DNA of 64,000 nt from Wenzhouxiangella sp. AB-CW3 (lineage in GTDB: Bacteria; Pseudomonadota; Gammaproteobacteria; Xanthomonadales; Wenzhouxiangellaceae), in the NCBI RefSeq assembly GCF_014725735.1, contig NZ_CP061368.1, positions 3,780,698-3,844,697 of the forward strand, given 5' to 3'. The translations under genes and the position numbers were made by a program. The stretch's first letter is position 1. Each line of letters begins with the position of its first letter. Positions 50,924 to 59,683 of the stretch are shown here, piece after piece. The notes under the pieces were generated by a model, which was not told the origin of the DNA, ran no database searches, and was given only the letters and a program-made list of their open reading frames with translations.

Positions 50924-52927
50924 TCAGCCCTCCAGCATTGCCTTCAGCGCCGCAATCTGATCCTTCGCATCCTCGGCACTTGGCTTTTCACTGGCCCGTC
51001 GGGCCGGCCAGCGGGTGTGTTCTTCGGGCAGCTCGTCGAGGAAGCGGCTGGGGGTGGTTTCGACCTGTTCTCCGCCGCGACGGCGCTTGTTGACATAGCT
51101 GATGGCCAGCTTGCGTTCGGCGCGGGTGATGCCGACATACATCAGGCGGCGTTCTTCCTCGATCTGGCCATCGTCGATGGAACGGGTGTGCGGCAGCAGA
51201 CCTTCCTCGCAACCGGGCAGCCATACGCGCGAGAACTCCAGCCCTTTGGCCGCGTGCAGGGTCATCATGCGGACCAGATCGGCGCCGTCGTGGCGGTCGT
51301 CGTCGGGGCCGGCGGCCAGGGAGACGCGCGCGATCAGTTCCTCGCCGGAGCTCACGCTGTCGGCCAGCCGCCCGATCCAGCCGATCAGGTCGTCCATGCT
51401 CTTGCGGCGGCGCTCGCGCTTGCGCGGGTCGACTTCGGATTCGCAGATGAAATCGAAATAGCCGATGTGTTCGGTCAGTTCGCGGAACAATTCGCCCAGT
51501 TCGTTCATTTCTCCGCGCTCGAAGCGGTCGTTGAATTCGATCAGCAGGTTGGTGAACGATCGCAGGCCGCGTTGTGCCGGGGTGGGCAATTCGGCCTGGA
51601 AGCGGGCATCGGCGGCCGCTTCGAGCAGGCTGGCATGAATGGCATCGGCGTAGGTGGTCAGGCGCGACATCGCGCCGGAACCCAGTCCGCGCCGGGGCAC
51701 GTTGGCCACGCGCATGAAAGCCGGGTTGTCTTCGGGGTTGATCAACAGCCGCAGGTAGGCGAGCAGATCGCGGATCTCGCGCGCGTCGAACCAGCTCGGG
51801 CCACCGGAGACCACGTAGGGAATGCCGTATTCGCGCAATTGCTGCTCGATGGCGCGGGCCTGGTAGTTGGATCGATACAGCACGGCACAATCGCCAAAGC
51901 GCTGGCGGTTGCCGTGGACTTCGGACAGAATGCCGCGGGCAATGCCTTCGGCCTCGTCGGCTTCGTCGACGTATTCGACGATCTCGATGGGATCGCCGGG
52001 TCCGTGTTGGCTCCACAGCTTCTTTTCGAAATCGTGCGGGTTGCAGGCAATGACCGCGTTGGCCGCCGACAGGATGCGGCCGGTGGAGCGGTAGTTCTGC
52101 TCGAGCTTGATGACGGTGAGGTTGGGCCAGTCGGTCTTCAGGCTGGCGAGGTTTTCCGGCCGCGCGCCGCGCCAGCCGTAGATCGACTGGTCGTCGTCGC
52201 CCACGGCGGTGAACGCACCGGTGCTCTCGGTCAACTGGCTGAGCAGGCGGTACTGCGCCTCGCTGGTGTCCTGGTATTCATCGACCAGCAGGTACTGCAA
52301 GCGCCGACGCCAGCGAGTGCGGATTTCGGGGTCCTCGAGCAGGCGCGCGGGGATGGTGATCAGATCGTCGAAATCAACCGCGTTGAGGGCCACCAGGCGT
52401 TCGCTGTAACCGGCATAGATCTCGGCGGCACGGGCGTCATTCTCGTCATCGGCCAGGGCCAGTGCGCGATCGGGCGGAATGCCGGCATCCTTGTAGCGGC
52501 CGATGCCGGCCTGTACTGCCCACACCATGTCGTTGGGTGCGCCCGAGGGCAATAGTTCGCGAACCAGGTCGCCGCCGGTATGCTGGTCGAGAATGCTCAT
52601 GCCCTTTCTGCGCCCGGCGGCTTCCGGCTCGGACTTGAGGATCTGCCAGCCCAGCGAGTGGAATGTGGAGATGGTCAGCCCCTCGACCGCCTTGCGACCC
52701 AGGCGCTTGCCGATACGACTGCGCATCTCGCGCGCGGCCTTGTTGGTGAAGGTAATCGCGGCGATGTGCCGCGCCGGAAAATGATCGCGATCGATCAACC
52801 AGGCGATCTTTTCGGTGATCACGCGTGTCTTGCCCGAGCCGGCACCGGCCAGCACCAGCAGCGGCGAATCGATATGCACGACCGCGGCGCGTTGCTGGGG
52901 GTTGAGGGTGTCGAGTGGCCGGGTCAT
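50924..52927 (-). CDS. rep: ATP-dependent DNA helicase Rep
   Basis: 667 residues of UvrD/Rep superfamily 1A, 3'-5' helicase that removes protein roadblocks at forks. Motifs: Q motif LNPQQRAAV, I AGAGSGKTRVI, Ia TFTNKAAREMR, II LVDEYQDT, III AVGDDDQSIYGWRGA, IV LEQNYRST, V TLHAAKGLEFSRVW, VI YVGITRAERKL. The C-terminus, ending IAALKAMLEG, fits Rep rather than UvrD. ATG at 52927 (MTRPLDTLNPQQ) is chosen; the longer open frame upstream overlaps a divergent gene. Confidence 0.94.
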   Translation of the reverse strand: MTRPLDTLNPQQRAAVVHIDSPLLVLAGAGSGKTRVITEKIAWLIDRDHFPARHIAAITFTNKAAREMRSRIGKRLGRKAVEGLTISTFHSLGWQILKSEPEAAGRRKGMSILDQHTGGDLVRELLPSGAPNDMVWAVQAGIGRYKDAGIPPDRALALADDENDARAAEIYAGYSERLVALNAVDFDDLITIPARLLEDPEIRTRWRRRLQYLLVDEYQDTSEAQYRLLSQLTESTGAFTAVGDDDQSIYGWRGARPENLASLKTDWPNLTVIKLEQNYRSTGRILSAANAVIACNPHDFEKKLWSQHGPGDPIEIVEYVDEADEAEGIARGILSEVHGNRQRFGDCAVLYRSNYQARAIEQQLREYGIPYVVSGGPSWFDAREIRDLLAYLRLLINPEDNPAFMRVANVPRRGLGSGAMSRLTTYADAIHASLLEAAADARFQAELPTPAQRGLRSFTNLLIEFNDRFERGEMNELGELFRELTEHIGYFDFICESEVDPRKRERRRKSMDDLIGWIGRLADSVSSGEELIARVSLAAGPDDDRHDGADLVRMMTLHAAKGLEFSRVWLPGCEEGLLPHTRSIDDGQIEEERRLMYVGITRAERKLAISYVNKRRRGGEQVETTPSRFLDELPEEHTRWPARRASEKPSAEDAKDQIAALKAMLEG

Positions 52928-52987
52928 GGGGTGCGAGATTGTAGCCGATGACACCCGGGGAATGACAGCACGATATACTTTGTCCCC

Positions 52988-53509
52988 ATGCGATATCTCA
53001 TGCTTGTCTTCTCCATCGTTCTGTTTGCACCGGTCTCGGCCGAAGTCGATGATCTCGTGGCCGAACGTATCGACCTGTTTCAGCGCCAGTCGGTGATCAT
53101 CGATCATGAGCGCCTGGTCGGCAATGTCCGTGCCCAGGCACGGCGCGAAGGCGTGATTGTGCGGGTGCCCCAGTTGTTCATCTACCTCTATGACCATTCC
53201 GGTTCCTGGCATCTCGACGGTTTTCGGCGGGGCTTCGAGCGCGAACTCAACCTCACGGTGAAGCGGGAGCGCCGCGCCCGTACCATGGTGCGTCTCGACC
53301 GCCTGCTCGGGAATGTCACCGATCCGGCCGGAGACGACATCGAGATCGCCGACCTGCCCGCGGGCGACGTCTTCATCCTGCTCTACCGACGCCAGGGCTG
53401 TGATGAATGCGAGCGGGTGGAGCAGGCCGTGGGGCAATGGCTAAGCGAAGCGACTGACCTGTCACCGGTGTGGATTGACGTGTGGATGGACCGCCGGCCG
53501 GAAGGCTGA
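52988..53509 (+). CDS. Secreted thioredoxin-like protein with CxxC, hypothetical
   Basis: 173 residues. Signal peptide (RYLMLVFSIVLFAPVSA). The C-terminal part has PAGDVFILLYRRQGCDECERVEQAVGQWL, i.e. a strand then GCDEC, followed by VWIDVWMD, the order seen in thioredoxin-fold proteins. Probably periplasmic. No named family; divergent from rep, 60 bp apart. Confidence 0.6.
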   Translation: MRYLMLVFSIVLFAPVSAEVDDLVAERIDLFQRQSVIIDHERLVGNVRAQARREGVIVRVPQLFIYLYDHSGSWHLDGFRRGFERELNLTVKRERRARTMVRLDRLLGNVTDPAGDDIEIADLPAGDVFILLYRRQGCDECERVEQAVGQWLSEATDLSPVWIDVWMDRRPEG

Positions 53510-53598
53510 TCCGTGCTGAAGCCAAGCCGGGTTTGACAAGCCGGTCGGCCACGGTTCAGCATGGAACAATACTTCCGATCTCTGCCCGGAGCCCGAAC

Positions 53599-53793
53599 AT
53601 GCGTCGCATCATTTCTCTTCTGCTCATTGCCCGCCTGGTACAACGGTTGTTCAATGGTGGCCGGCGCTCGCCTCGTCGACGCCATCATCCATTGCCAGGC
53701 AATCAGGGCGCTCGGCCCACCGAGCCACCACAGGGCCGGAGCCAGTCACAGTCTGCGCGGCCGCCCGAAGACGGGCCGGGCCGGAACCAGTAA
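53599..53793 (+). CDS. Short Arg/Pro-rich ORF, doubtful
   Basis: A 64-codon frame starting MRRIISLLLIARLVQRLFNG, an N-terminal hydrophobic stretch followed by an Arg/Pro/Gln-rich tail. It lies between the thioredoxin-like gene and the end of lysR. No family match; may not be expressed. Confidence 0.3.
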   Translation: MRRIISLLLIARLVQRLFNGGRRSPRRRHHPLPGNQGARPTEPPQGRSQSQSARPPEDGPGRNQ

Positions 53794-53810
53794 CCTCGGC
53801 GCGTCGTCGA

Positions 53811-54746
53811 TCACCAGCCTGAACGCGCGGCCTGTTCCTCCAACCATGCGGCCAGTGCCCGAATAGCAGCTTCGTTGCGACGGCTGGTCTTGTAAGCCAG
53901 GTGGAACTCATCGCCGGTGGCCATGGGAGGCACGGGCAGACGCACCAGGTCGGGATCGGCGGCGGTATCGATCATGTAATCGTTGGCCAGCGCAATGCCC
54001 TGATCGTGTCGGGCTGCTTCGTGGGCCAGCAGCATGTGACTGAAGTGATGCAGTCTGGCATCTGTCGGCAGTTCGGCACCGGCGGCGGCAAACCAGCGGC
54101 GCCAATCTTCCCCCGGCCGGTCGAACAGGCTGGCCGCCGATAGCAGGCGATACCGGAGCAGCCATCCCGGATCCAGCGAACGCGGCTCGTCATCGGCCAG
54201 CAGTTTCTCTTCTCTCAGGCGCTTCTGCATCTGCTGCCAGTAAGGCCGCGAGCAGATCGCGAACAACTGCTCGACGTAGAGACGCTGCGACTGATAACCG
54301 CGCTGACGGTATCGCACCGTCAGAAAGCAATCGGCAATGCGATCGGACATATGCGGCATGTCCGAAAGCATCTCCAGGTCGATCTCGATTCCCGGGTGCT
54401 GGCGCTGGAACTGGGGCAGCCGTGGAATCAGCCAGCACACCGCCAGCGAACTGGGGACGGCCAGGCGCAGGCGTTCATCGCTGCTGCCGCGAAGTCTGAC
54501 CGCGGCTCGTTCGATCTGCGCCAGCGCCGGTGCCACCGCTTCCAGGAATTGTTCGCCGGCTTCGGTCAGCGACAGCTTGCGCCCGGCGCGCACGAACAAC
54601 TCCTCGCCCAGGCTGTCTTCCAGGGCGCGGATCTGGTGGCTGATGGCGCTCTGGGTCAGGTTCATTTCGCCGGCGGCGAGCGAAAAGCTGTTGAGCCGGG
54701 CAACGGCCTCGAAGGCGGGAAGGGTCTTCAGTGGGGGCAGGCTCAC
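53811..54746 (-). CDS. LysR-family regulator (GcvA-like)
   Basis: 311 residues. N-terminal winged HTH: PPLKTLPAFEAVARLNSFSLAAGEMNLTQSAISHQIRALE, then LFVRAGRKLSLTEAGEQ; this start (LPPL..LPAFEAVAR) is typical of the GcvA/AmpR-like group. C-terminal periplasmic-binding-like effector domain with LRLAVPSSLAVCWLIPRL and ALANDYMIDTA. Divergent from the EamA exporter with 100 bp between, so it very probably controls that exporter and itself. Confidence 0.88.
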   Translation of the reverse strand: MSLPPLKTLPAFEAVARLNSFSLAAGEMNLTQSAISHQIRALEDSLGEELFVRAGRKLSLTEAGEQFLEAVAPALAQIERAAVRLRGSSDERLRLAVPSSLAVCWLIPRLPQFQRQHPGIEIDLEMLSDMPHMSDRIADCFLTVRYRQRGYQSQRLYVEQLFAICSRPYWQQMQKRLREEKLLADDEPRSLDPGWLLRYRLLSAASLFDRPGEDWRRWFAAAGAELPTDARLHHFSHMLLAHEAARHDQGIALANDYMIDTAADPDLVRLPVPPMATGDEFHLAYKTSRRNEAAIRALAAWLEEQAARSGW

Positions 54747-54747
54747 T

Positions 54748-54779
54748 ATGAATATGCTTCATATCGAGTGAATATTCAT
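54748..54779. promoter_or_regulatory. Probable LysR operator between lysR and eamA
   Basis: ATGAATAT (54748-54755) and ATATTCAT (54772-54779) are perfect 8-bp inverted repeats spaced by 16 bp, immediately upstream of the lysR start and 68 bp before the eamA ATG. The form fits a LysR-type dyad. Confidence 0.6.
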
Positions 54780-54846
54780 CATTTTACATCATGGTTCGGC
54801 TACACCAGAATCATGGCTCCGATTCCTGCCAGCCCTGGAGCAGAGC

Positions 54847-55872
54847 ATGTCCGGCAAGACCATCAACAGCGCCATCGGTCTCCTGGTGATCGGCAATCTG
54901 CTGGCCATTATTTCCGATGTGATCATCAAGTGGGTCAGCGGTGATGTGGCACTGTTTCAGTTCATTGCCCTGCGCCTGGTGGTGACGCTGGCCATGCTGC
55001 TGCCGTTTATCGGAATGATCGATCGCAGCCGTTTTTTCGAAGGCACGCGAATTCACCTGGTGCGTGCCCATATCGGCCTGGCGGGCATTGTCTGTATGGT
55101 CATCGCCCTGGGCGCGCTGCCCCTGGCGACGGCCAATGCCATCTTTTATGCCGCACCCGTACTGGTCATGCTGTTCGGGGTGCTGCTGTTTGGCGAAAAG
55201 CTGCGCCGGTCCAGTCTGTTGACGGTGATCAGCGGCCTGATCGGTGTGCTGGTCATCCTGCGGCCCAGCGAGCTGAACTGGGCCGGTCTGGCCGCGCTGG
55301 GTCTGGCCGTGGCGCTGGCCATCAACGCGGTACTGGTTCGAAAGCTGCCGCGCAAACAACCGGTTGTACACAGCCTGTTGCTGAACTACCTGCTGGCAAT
55401 GCCGGCGGCCGTCACGCTGGCCGTGATCGAGGGGGCGCCGCTGGACTTCTCCGCGCTCAGCGCCGCCTTTGGCTCGGCGCTGTTCATCCTGGGCTACAAC
55501 ATGACGGTCATATTGGCCTATCGCCACGTGGACGCCAGCCGGGTGACGGCCAGTGAATACACCGGACTGGTGTGGGCGTTCATCCTGGGCTGGCTGGTGT
55601 TTGCCGAAGTACCGGATGCCTGGTTCTGGATGGGCGCGACGCTGATTGTCGGTCCGCTGCTCATTCAGGCGCTGCGTCAGCAGCGCCCCGGAGTACGTCG
55701 GCGTCTGCCGGTGGCGGTGGGCGGATCACGCCGCGCCACCGATTATCCGGCCGGGCAGACGCTGGACAGCCACGATGATGACCTGCCGACTAGTCGGCGG
55801 GCAGGCGCGCGCGATCGTGCTTGCGATGAAAATCCAGCGCCGGACCCATCGGCACGATGTAGTGCGGATTGA
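54847..55872 (+). CDS. EamA/DMT-family transporter
   Basis: 341 residues with ten hydrophobic segments and two EamA repeats, e.g. LLVIGNLLAIISDVIIKW, ALPLATANAIFYAAPVLVMLFG and HVDASRVTASEYTGLVWAFILGWLVF. The C-terminal 50 residues are polar and overlap the 3' end of the convergent gene at 55790 by 83 bp. Exporter of unknown substrate; under the divergent LysR by position. Confidence 0.87.
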   Translation: MSGKTINSAIGLLVIGNLLAIISDVIIKWVSGDVALFQFIALRLVVTLAMLLPFIGMIDRSRFFEGTRIHLVRAHIGLAGIVCMVIALGALPLATANAIFYAAPVLVMLFGVLLFGEKLRRSSLLTVISGLIGVLVILRPSELNWAGLAALGLAVALAINAVLVRKLPRKQPVVHSLLLNYLLAMPAAVTLAVIEGAPLDFSALSAAFGSALFILGYNMTVILAYRHVDASRVTASEYTGLVWAFILGWLVFAEVPDAWFWMGATLIVGPLLIQALRQQRPGVRRRLPVAVGGSRRATDYPAGQTLDSHDDDLPTSRRAGARDRACDENPAPDPSARCSAD

Positions 55873-56776
55873 TGGTGTCATGGCTGCCGTAATAGTGCAG
55901 CTTGATGGCATGCACATCGACGGTTTCCGACACCCCGGGCATCTGGTAGAGCTCGAGCAGGTAGTTCGAGAGGTTGTGATAGTCGGCAATGCGGCGGATG
56001 TTGCACTTGAAGTGACCCACGTATACGGCGTCGAAGCGAACCAGCGTGGTGAACAGTCGCCAGTCGGCCTCGGTCAGGCGCGATCCGCACAGGTAGCGGT
56101 TCTCGTCGAGTCGCTGTTCAAGTTGATCGAGGGTTTCGAACAACGGCACGACTGCCTCGTCGTAGGCTTCCTGCGTGGTGGCGAAACCTGACTTGTAAAC
56201 GCCGTTGTTGACGTTGTCATAGACCAGCTCATTGACCGCATCGATTTCCTCGCGCAGGTCTTCGGGATAGAAATCCCCGTCCCTTGCACCGACTCCGTCG
56301 AAGGCCGAGTTAAGCATGCGAATGATGTCGGCCGATTCGTTGGACACGATGGTGTTTTCCTGCTTGTCCCAGATCACCGGCACCGTCACCCGGCCGGAGT
56401 AGTCGGGATTGGCCGCGGTGTAGACCTGGTGCATGAACTCGGCATCGTGAATCGGGTCGCGTCGCACCCGGTAGCCATCGCGAAACGTCCAGCCGTGTTC
56501 GCGCATGATGGGATTGACGATGGACAGGCTGATCATGTCTTCCAGCCCCTTGAGCTTGCGGAAGATCAGGGTGCGGTGCGCCCAGGGACAAGCCAGGGCA
56601 ACATAGAGGTGGTAGCGACCGGCTTCGGCCTTGAACCCGCCCTTGCCGTCGGGGCCCGGGGATCCGTCGGCGGTAATCCAGTTGCGAAAGGCCGCGGCCG
56701 AGCGCTCGAAACGCCCGCCGGTGGAGTCGGTGTCGTACCACTTGTCGTGCCATTGCCCATCAATGAGCAGTCCCAT
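55790..56776 (-). CDS. Glutathionyl-hydroquinone reductase (Xi-class GST)
   Basis: 328 residues. GST N-domain with the catalytic Cys in LYVALACPWAHRTLIFRKLKG, then the long Xi-class insert VNPIMREHGWTFRDGY and VYTAANPDYSGRVTVPVIWDK; the C-domain ends NPHYIVPMGPALDF, a hallmark (YQ/GH...N-P). Reduces glutathionyl-hydroquinones in the cytosol (YqjG/PcpF type). Length normal. Confidence 0.93.
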   Translation of the reverse strand: MGLLIDGQWHDKWYDTDSTGGRFERSAAAFRNWITADGSPGPDGKGGFKAEAGRYHLYVALACPWAHRTLIFRKLKGLEDMISLSIVNPIMREHGWTFRDGYRVRRDPIHDAEFMHQVYTAANPDYSGRVTVPVIWDKQENTIVSNESADIIRMLNSAFDGVGARDGDFYPEDLREEIDAVNELVYDNVNNGVYKSGFATTQEAYDEAVVPLFETLDQLEQRLDENRYLCGSRLTEADWRLFTTLVRFDAVYVGHFKCNIRRIADYHNLSNYLLELYQMPGVSETVDVHAIKLHYYGSHDTINPHYIVPMGPALDFHRKHDRARLPAD

Positions 56777-56813
56777 GCTGGTCTCCTTCGTTTGCAGGCG
56801 GCCAATGGTAACG

Positions 56814-57698
56814 TCAGGACGCGCCGCTCACAATGCGCTGGCAAAGCCGGCGGGCCGAAGCCGGATAGCCACCGCCGAAGAGATTGGCATGGTTGAGCAC
56901 GTGGTAAAGCGTGTAGAAATTGGCGCGAGATTCATGCCCCGGATGCAACGGCCAGGCCGATTCGTAGGCCTCGTAGAATGCATCTGAAAAACCATTGAAC
57001 AGGCGGGTCATGGCGAGATCGGTTTCACGGTCGGCATAGTGGACGGCCGGGTCAAAAACCACGGGCCGCCGGCCACCGATGGCCGAGGCGTTGCCTTGCC
57101 ACAGGTCACCGTGAACCAGCGCCGGCAGCGGATGATGATCGGCATGGTCCCTGTGCCAGGCCTCGAAGACTTGCTCCTTGAGCTGTGGCCAGTCGCCGCC
57201 GTGCTCGGCCTTTGTCAGTCGATCGAACTGAAAACCCAGGCGATGTTCGAGAAAAAAGCTCGTCCAGTCGGCTGTTTTCGGGTTGTGCTGCGGCGTCAGT
57301 CCAATGTAGTTATTGCGATGCCAGCCGAAGTGGTCGGCACTGTTGCGGTGCAGGGCGGCCAGTTCGCGGCCAAGGCGTTCGTCGGCTTCGGGTGTGCGCG
57401 GGTCCAGTTCAAGGTATTCCAGTGCCAGCCAGGCGGTTTCATCTTCGACGCCCCGGCGAATCACCCCGGGCACTCGCACCGTGCCGGTGCGGGTCAGGGC
57501 CTTGAGGCCATCGGCTTCGGCCGACAGCAGGGCGCCCTGCTGGATGGGCAACGTCTTGACGAACACCCACAGGTCGGCGGCTCGCAGCACATGCGCCTGG
57601 GCAATATCGCCACCGCGCAGGGGCGTGATTTCCAGGCCGTGCTCATCCAGCCCCATTTCACGGGCAATGGCGGCGGCATGTTCGATACTGAGACTCAT
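56814..57698 (-). CDS. Fructosamine kinase family protein
   Basis: 294 residues of the fructosamine/ketosamine-3-kinase fold (aminoglycoside phosphotransferase-like). Seen: RGGDIAQAHVLRAADLWVFVKT, ALEYLELDPRTPEADERLG, HFGWHRNNYIGLTPQHNP, catalytic HGDLWQGNAS and FDPAVHYADRETDLAMT. Phosphorylates sugar adducts on proteins or small amines to promote their removal. Confidence 0.93.
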   Translation of the reverse strand: MSLSIEHAAAIAREMGLDEHGLEITPLRGGDIAQAHVLRAADLWVFVKTLPIQQGALLSAEADGLKALTRTGTVRVPGVIRRGVEDETAWLALEYLELDPRTPEADERLGRELAALHRNSADHFGWHRNNYIGLTPQHNPKTADWTSFFLEHRLGFQFDRLTKAEHGGDWPQLKEQVFEAWHRDHADHHPLPALVHGDLWQGNASAIGGRRPVVFDPAVHYADRETDLAMTRLFNGFSDAFYEAYESAWPLHPGHESRANFYTLYHVLNHANLFGGGYPASARRLCQRIVSGAS

Positions 57699-57715
57699 TG
57701 CATCGGTCCAGGATG

Positions 57716-58147
57716 TCAGTAACCGCTGACGTATCGTTCGAGCTGCTCGATCAGCTTCTGCTGATCGCCGATGACCGCATCCACCAGGTCACCTATGGAG
57801 ACCACCCCGAGCAGCTTGTCTCCCTCGACCACGGGCAGGTGGCGGATGCGCTTGCGCGTCATCAGCGCCAGTCCTTCCTCGGCCATGGCCTGGGGCTGAA
57901 TGGTAATGACCGGAGTCGAACAGATTTCCTCGACCCGGGTTTCGCGCGAGGAGCGGCCTTCGAGCACGATCTTGCGCGCATAATCGCGCTCGGAGATCAC
58001 GCCGTGAAGCTGGCCGTTGCGCATGACAAGCAGCGCACCGATGCTTTTTCGAGCCATCATGGTGACGGCATCGTAAACGGTGGAGTTCGGAGCAATCGAC
58101 CAGATGTTGTCCCCCTTTTTTTCGAGAATCTGGCGGACGGTTCGCAT
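57716..58147 (-). CDS. CBS-domain protein
   Basis: 143 residues made of two CBS repeats: TVYDAVTMMARKSIGALLVMRNGQLHGVISERDYARKI and PQAMAEEGLALMTRKRIRHLPVVEGDKLLGVVSIGDLVDAVI. Such stand-alone pairs bind adenine nucleotides and act as energy sensors; the target is unknown. ATG at 58147. Confidence 0.93.
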   Translation of the reverse strand: MRTVRQILEKKGDNIWSIAPNSTVYDAVTMMARKSIGALLVMRNGQLHGVISERDYARKIVLEGRSSRETRVEEICSTPVITIQPQAMAEEGLALMTRKRIRHLPVVEGDKLLGVVSIGDLVDAVIGDQQKLIEQLERYVSGY

Positions 58148-58228
58148 ACCTGCTCCTTAGGGTTTTACTGATTGATGTATCCCGAGTATAGGGCAGGCCA
58201 TGCCAAATTGGCAGGGGCGGAAGTCTGA

Positions 58229-59587
58229 CTATTTGCCGATGCAGAAGCTCGAAAAGATGGCCCCGAGCAGTTCGTCGGAGCTGATGTGACCGGTAATGTC
58301 GCCCAGGGCCGAGGCCGCCATCTTCAGTTCCTCGGCCAGCAGTTCGCCCGATCCGCTGGCCCGAATTTCGGCCTCACCGGCCTCGACGTGGGCCAGTGCA
58401 AGATTCAGCGCGTCAACATGGCGCTGGCGAGCGGAGAATTCACCACCGCTGGCATCGGCATTCACGCCCAGTGATTCAAGCACCCGCGATTCCAGGCGAT
58501 CCAGGCCCTCGCCGGTCAGGGCCGAGACCCGAAGCGTGTCCGTGCCTTCGGGTGGCTGCCGGGTTTCCTGCCCGATCAGGTCGAGCTTGTTCTCGACCCG
58601 GATCATGGGCACAGCGGATGCCAGGTCGGGCATGGCGGGCGTGGTGGGATCACTGGCATCAACCACATGGAGGATCAGATCCGCCGACTGCATTTCACGG
58701 CGCGCCCGCCGCACGCCTTCGATTTCGACTTGGTCGTCGGTATCGCGCAAGCCGGCGGTATCCGATAGCACCACCGGCATGCCCGCCAGGGTGATGGTTT
58801 CGCGCAGCACATCCCGCGTGGTGCCGGGGATATCGGTGACAATGGCGGCATCGCGTGCGGCCAGCGCATTGAGGAGGCTGGATTTACCAGCATTGGGTGG
58901 GCCGATGATGGCGATGCGCACGCCATCGGTCAGCAGACGTCCGGTTCCGGCGCGGTCGATCAGGGCGCTCAATTGGTCCTTCAACGCAGTGGTGCGCTCT
59001 GCCACCTGGCCGTCGGCCAGAAAATCGACATCTTCATCGGGAAAATCCAGCGCCGCTTCCACCCACACGCGAAGTGCCACCAGGGCGTCATGCAGATCAT
59101 CAACAGCTTTGGAAAATTCGCCTTCCAGGCTGCGATGAGCCGCGCGGGCTGCCTTTTGACTGGCCGCGGAAATCAGGTCGGCCACGGCTTCGGCCTGCGC
59201 CAAATCCATGCGATCGTTGAGAAAAGCGCGCTGGCTGAATTCGCCGGGACCCGCCCGGCGGGCTCCGGCCGCAACCGCGGCAGTCACGACCCATTCCAAC
59301 ACAACCGGCGAACCATGCCCCTGGATTTCGACCACATCTTCACCGGTAAACGATCGCGGGCCGGCAAACCGGATCAGCAGGCCGCTGTCGATGACCTCGC
59401 CGCTGTCATCACGAAACTGACGCAGGGCGGCTGTTCGAATCTCCGGCAGTGTTCCGGTCAGCTGTTCGGCAATCGTGAATGCCTCCGGACCGGACAGACG
59501 CACCACGCCGACACCGCCTCTCCCTGGTGGTGTGGCAATGGCAACGATGGTGTCGGACGATGGGGTCATGACAGGCGATTGTGCCAT
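58229..59587 (-). CDS. mnmE: tRNA uridine-5-carboxymethylaminomethyl modification GTPase
   Basis: About 452 residues. With MnmG it makes the cmnm5 group on U34 of certain tRNAs. N-terminal folate-binding domain (IVAIATPPGRGGVGVVRLSG), helical part, inserted G domain with GPPNAGKSSLLNAL, DIPGTTRDV, DTAGL and NKLD, and the C-terminal CIGK with the formyl-binding Cys. Start 59587 or 59569 are both possible; the longer frame has no support. Classic rpmH-rnpA-yidC-mnmE order, here with an ABC-F gene inserted. Confidence 0.95.
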   Translation of the reverse strand: MAQSPVMTPSSDTIVAIATPPGRGGVGVVRLSGPEAFTIAEQLTGTLPEIRTAALRQFRDDSGEVIDSGLLIRFAGPRSFTGEDVVEIQGHGSPVVLEWVVTAAVAAGARRAGPGEFSQRAFLNDRMDLAQAEAVADLISAASQKAARAAHRSLEGEFSKAVDDLHDALVALRVWVEAALDFPDEDVDFLADGQVAERTTALKDQLSALIDRAGTGRLLTDGVRIAIIGPPNAGKSSLLNALAARDAAIVTDIPGTTRDVLRETITLAGMPVVLSDTAGLRDTDDQVEIEGVRRARREMQSADLILHVVDASDPTTPAMPDLASAVPMIRVENKLDLIGQETRQPPEGTDTLRVSALTGEGLDRLESRVLESLGVNADASGGEFSARQRHVDALNLALAHVEAGEAEIRASGSGELLAEELKMAASALGDITGHISSDELLGAIFSSFCIGK

Positions 59588-59683
59588 GTCTGGCCAAGTC
59601 GGTTTGAAAGGGCGCTTTGGTGTAAGGCCGGGCTTACTACTGAGGTCCATGATCAGCAGGACATTCAGCGTATCCGTGCCCGG

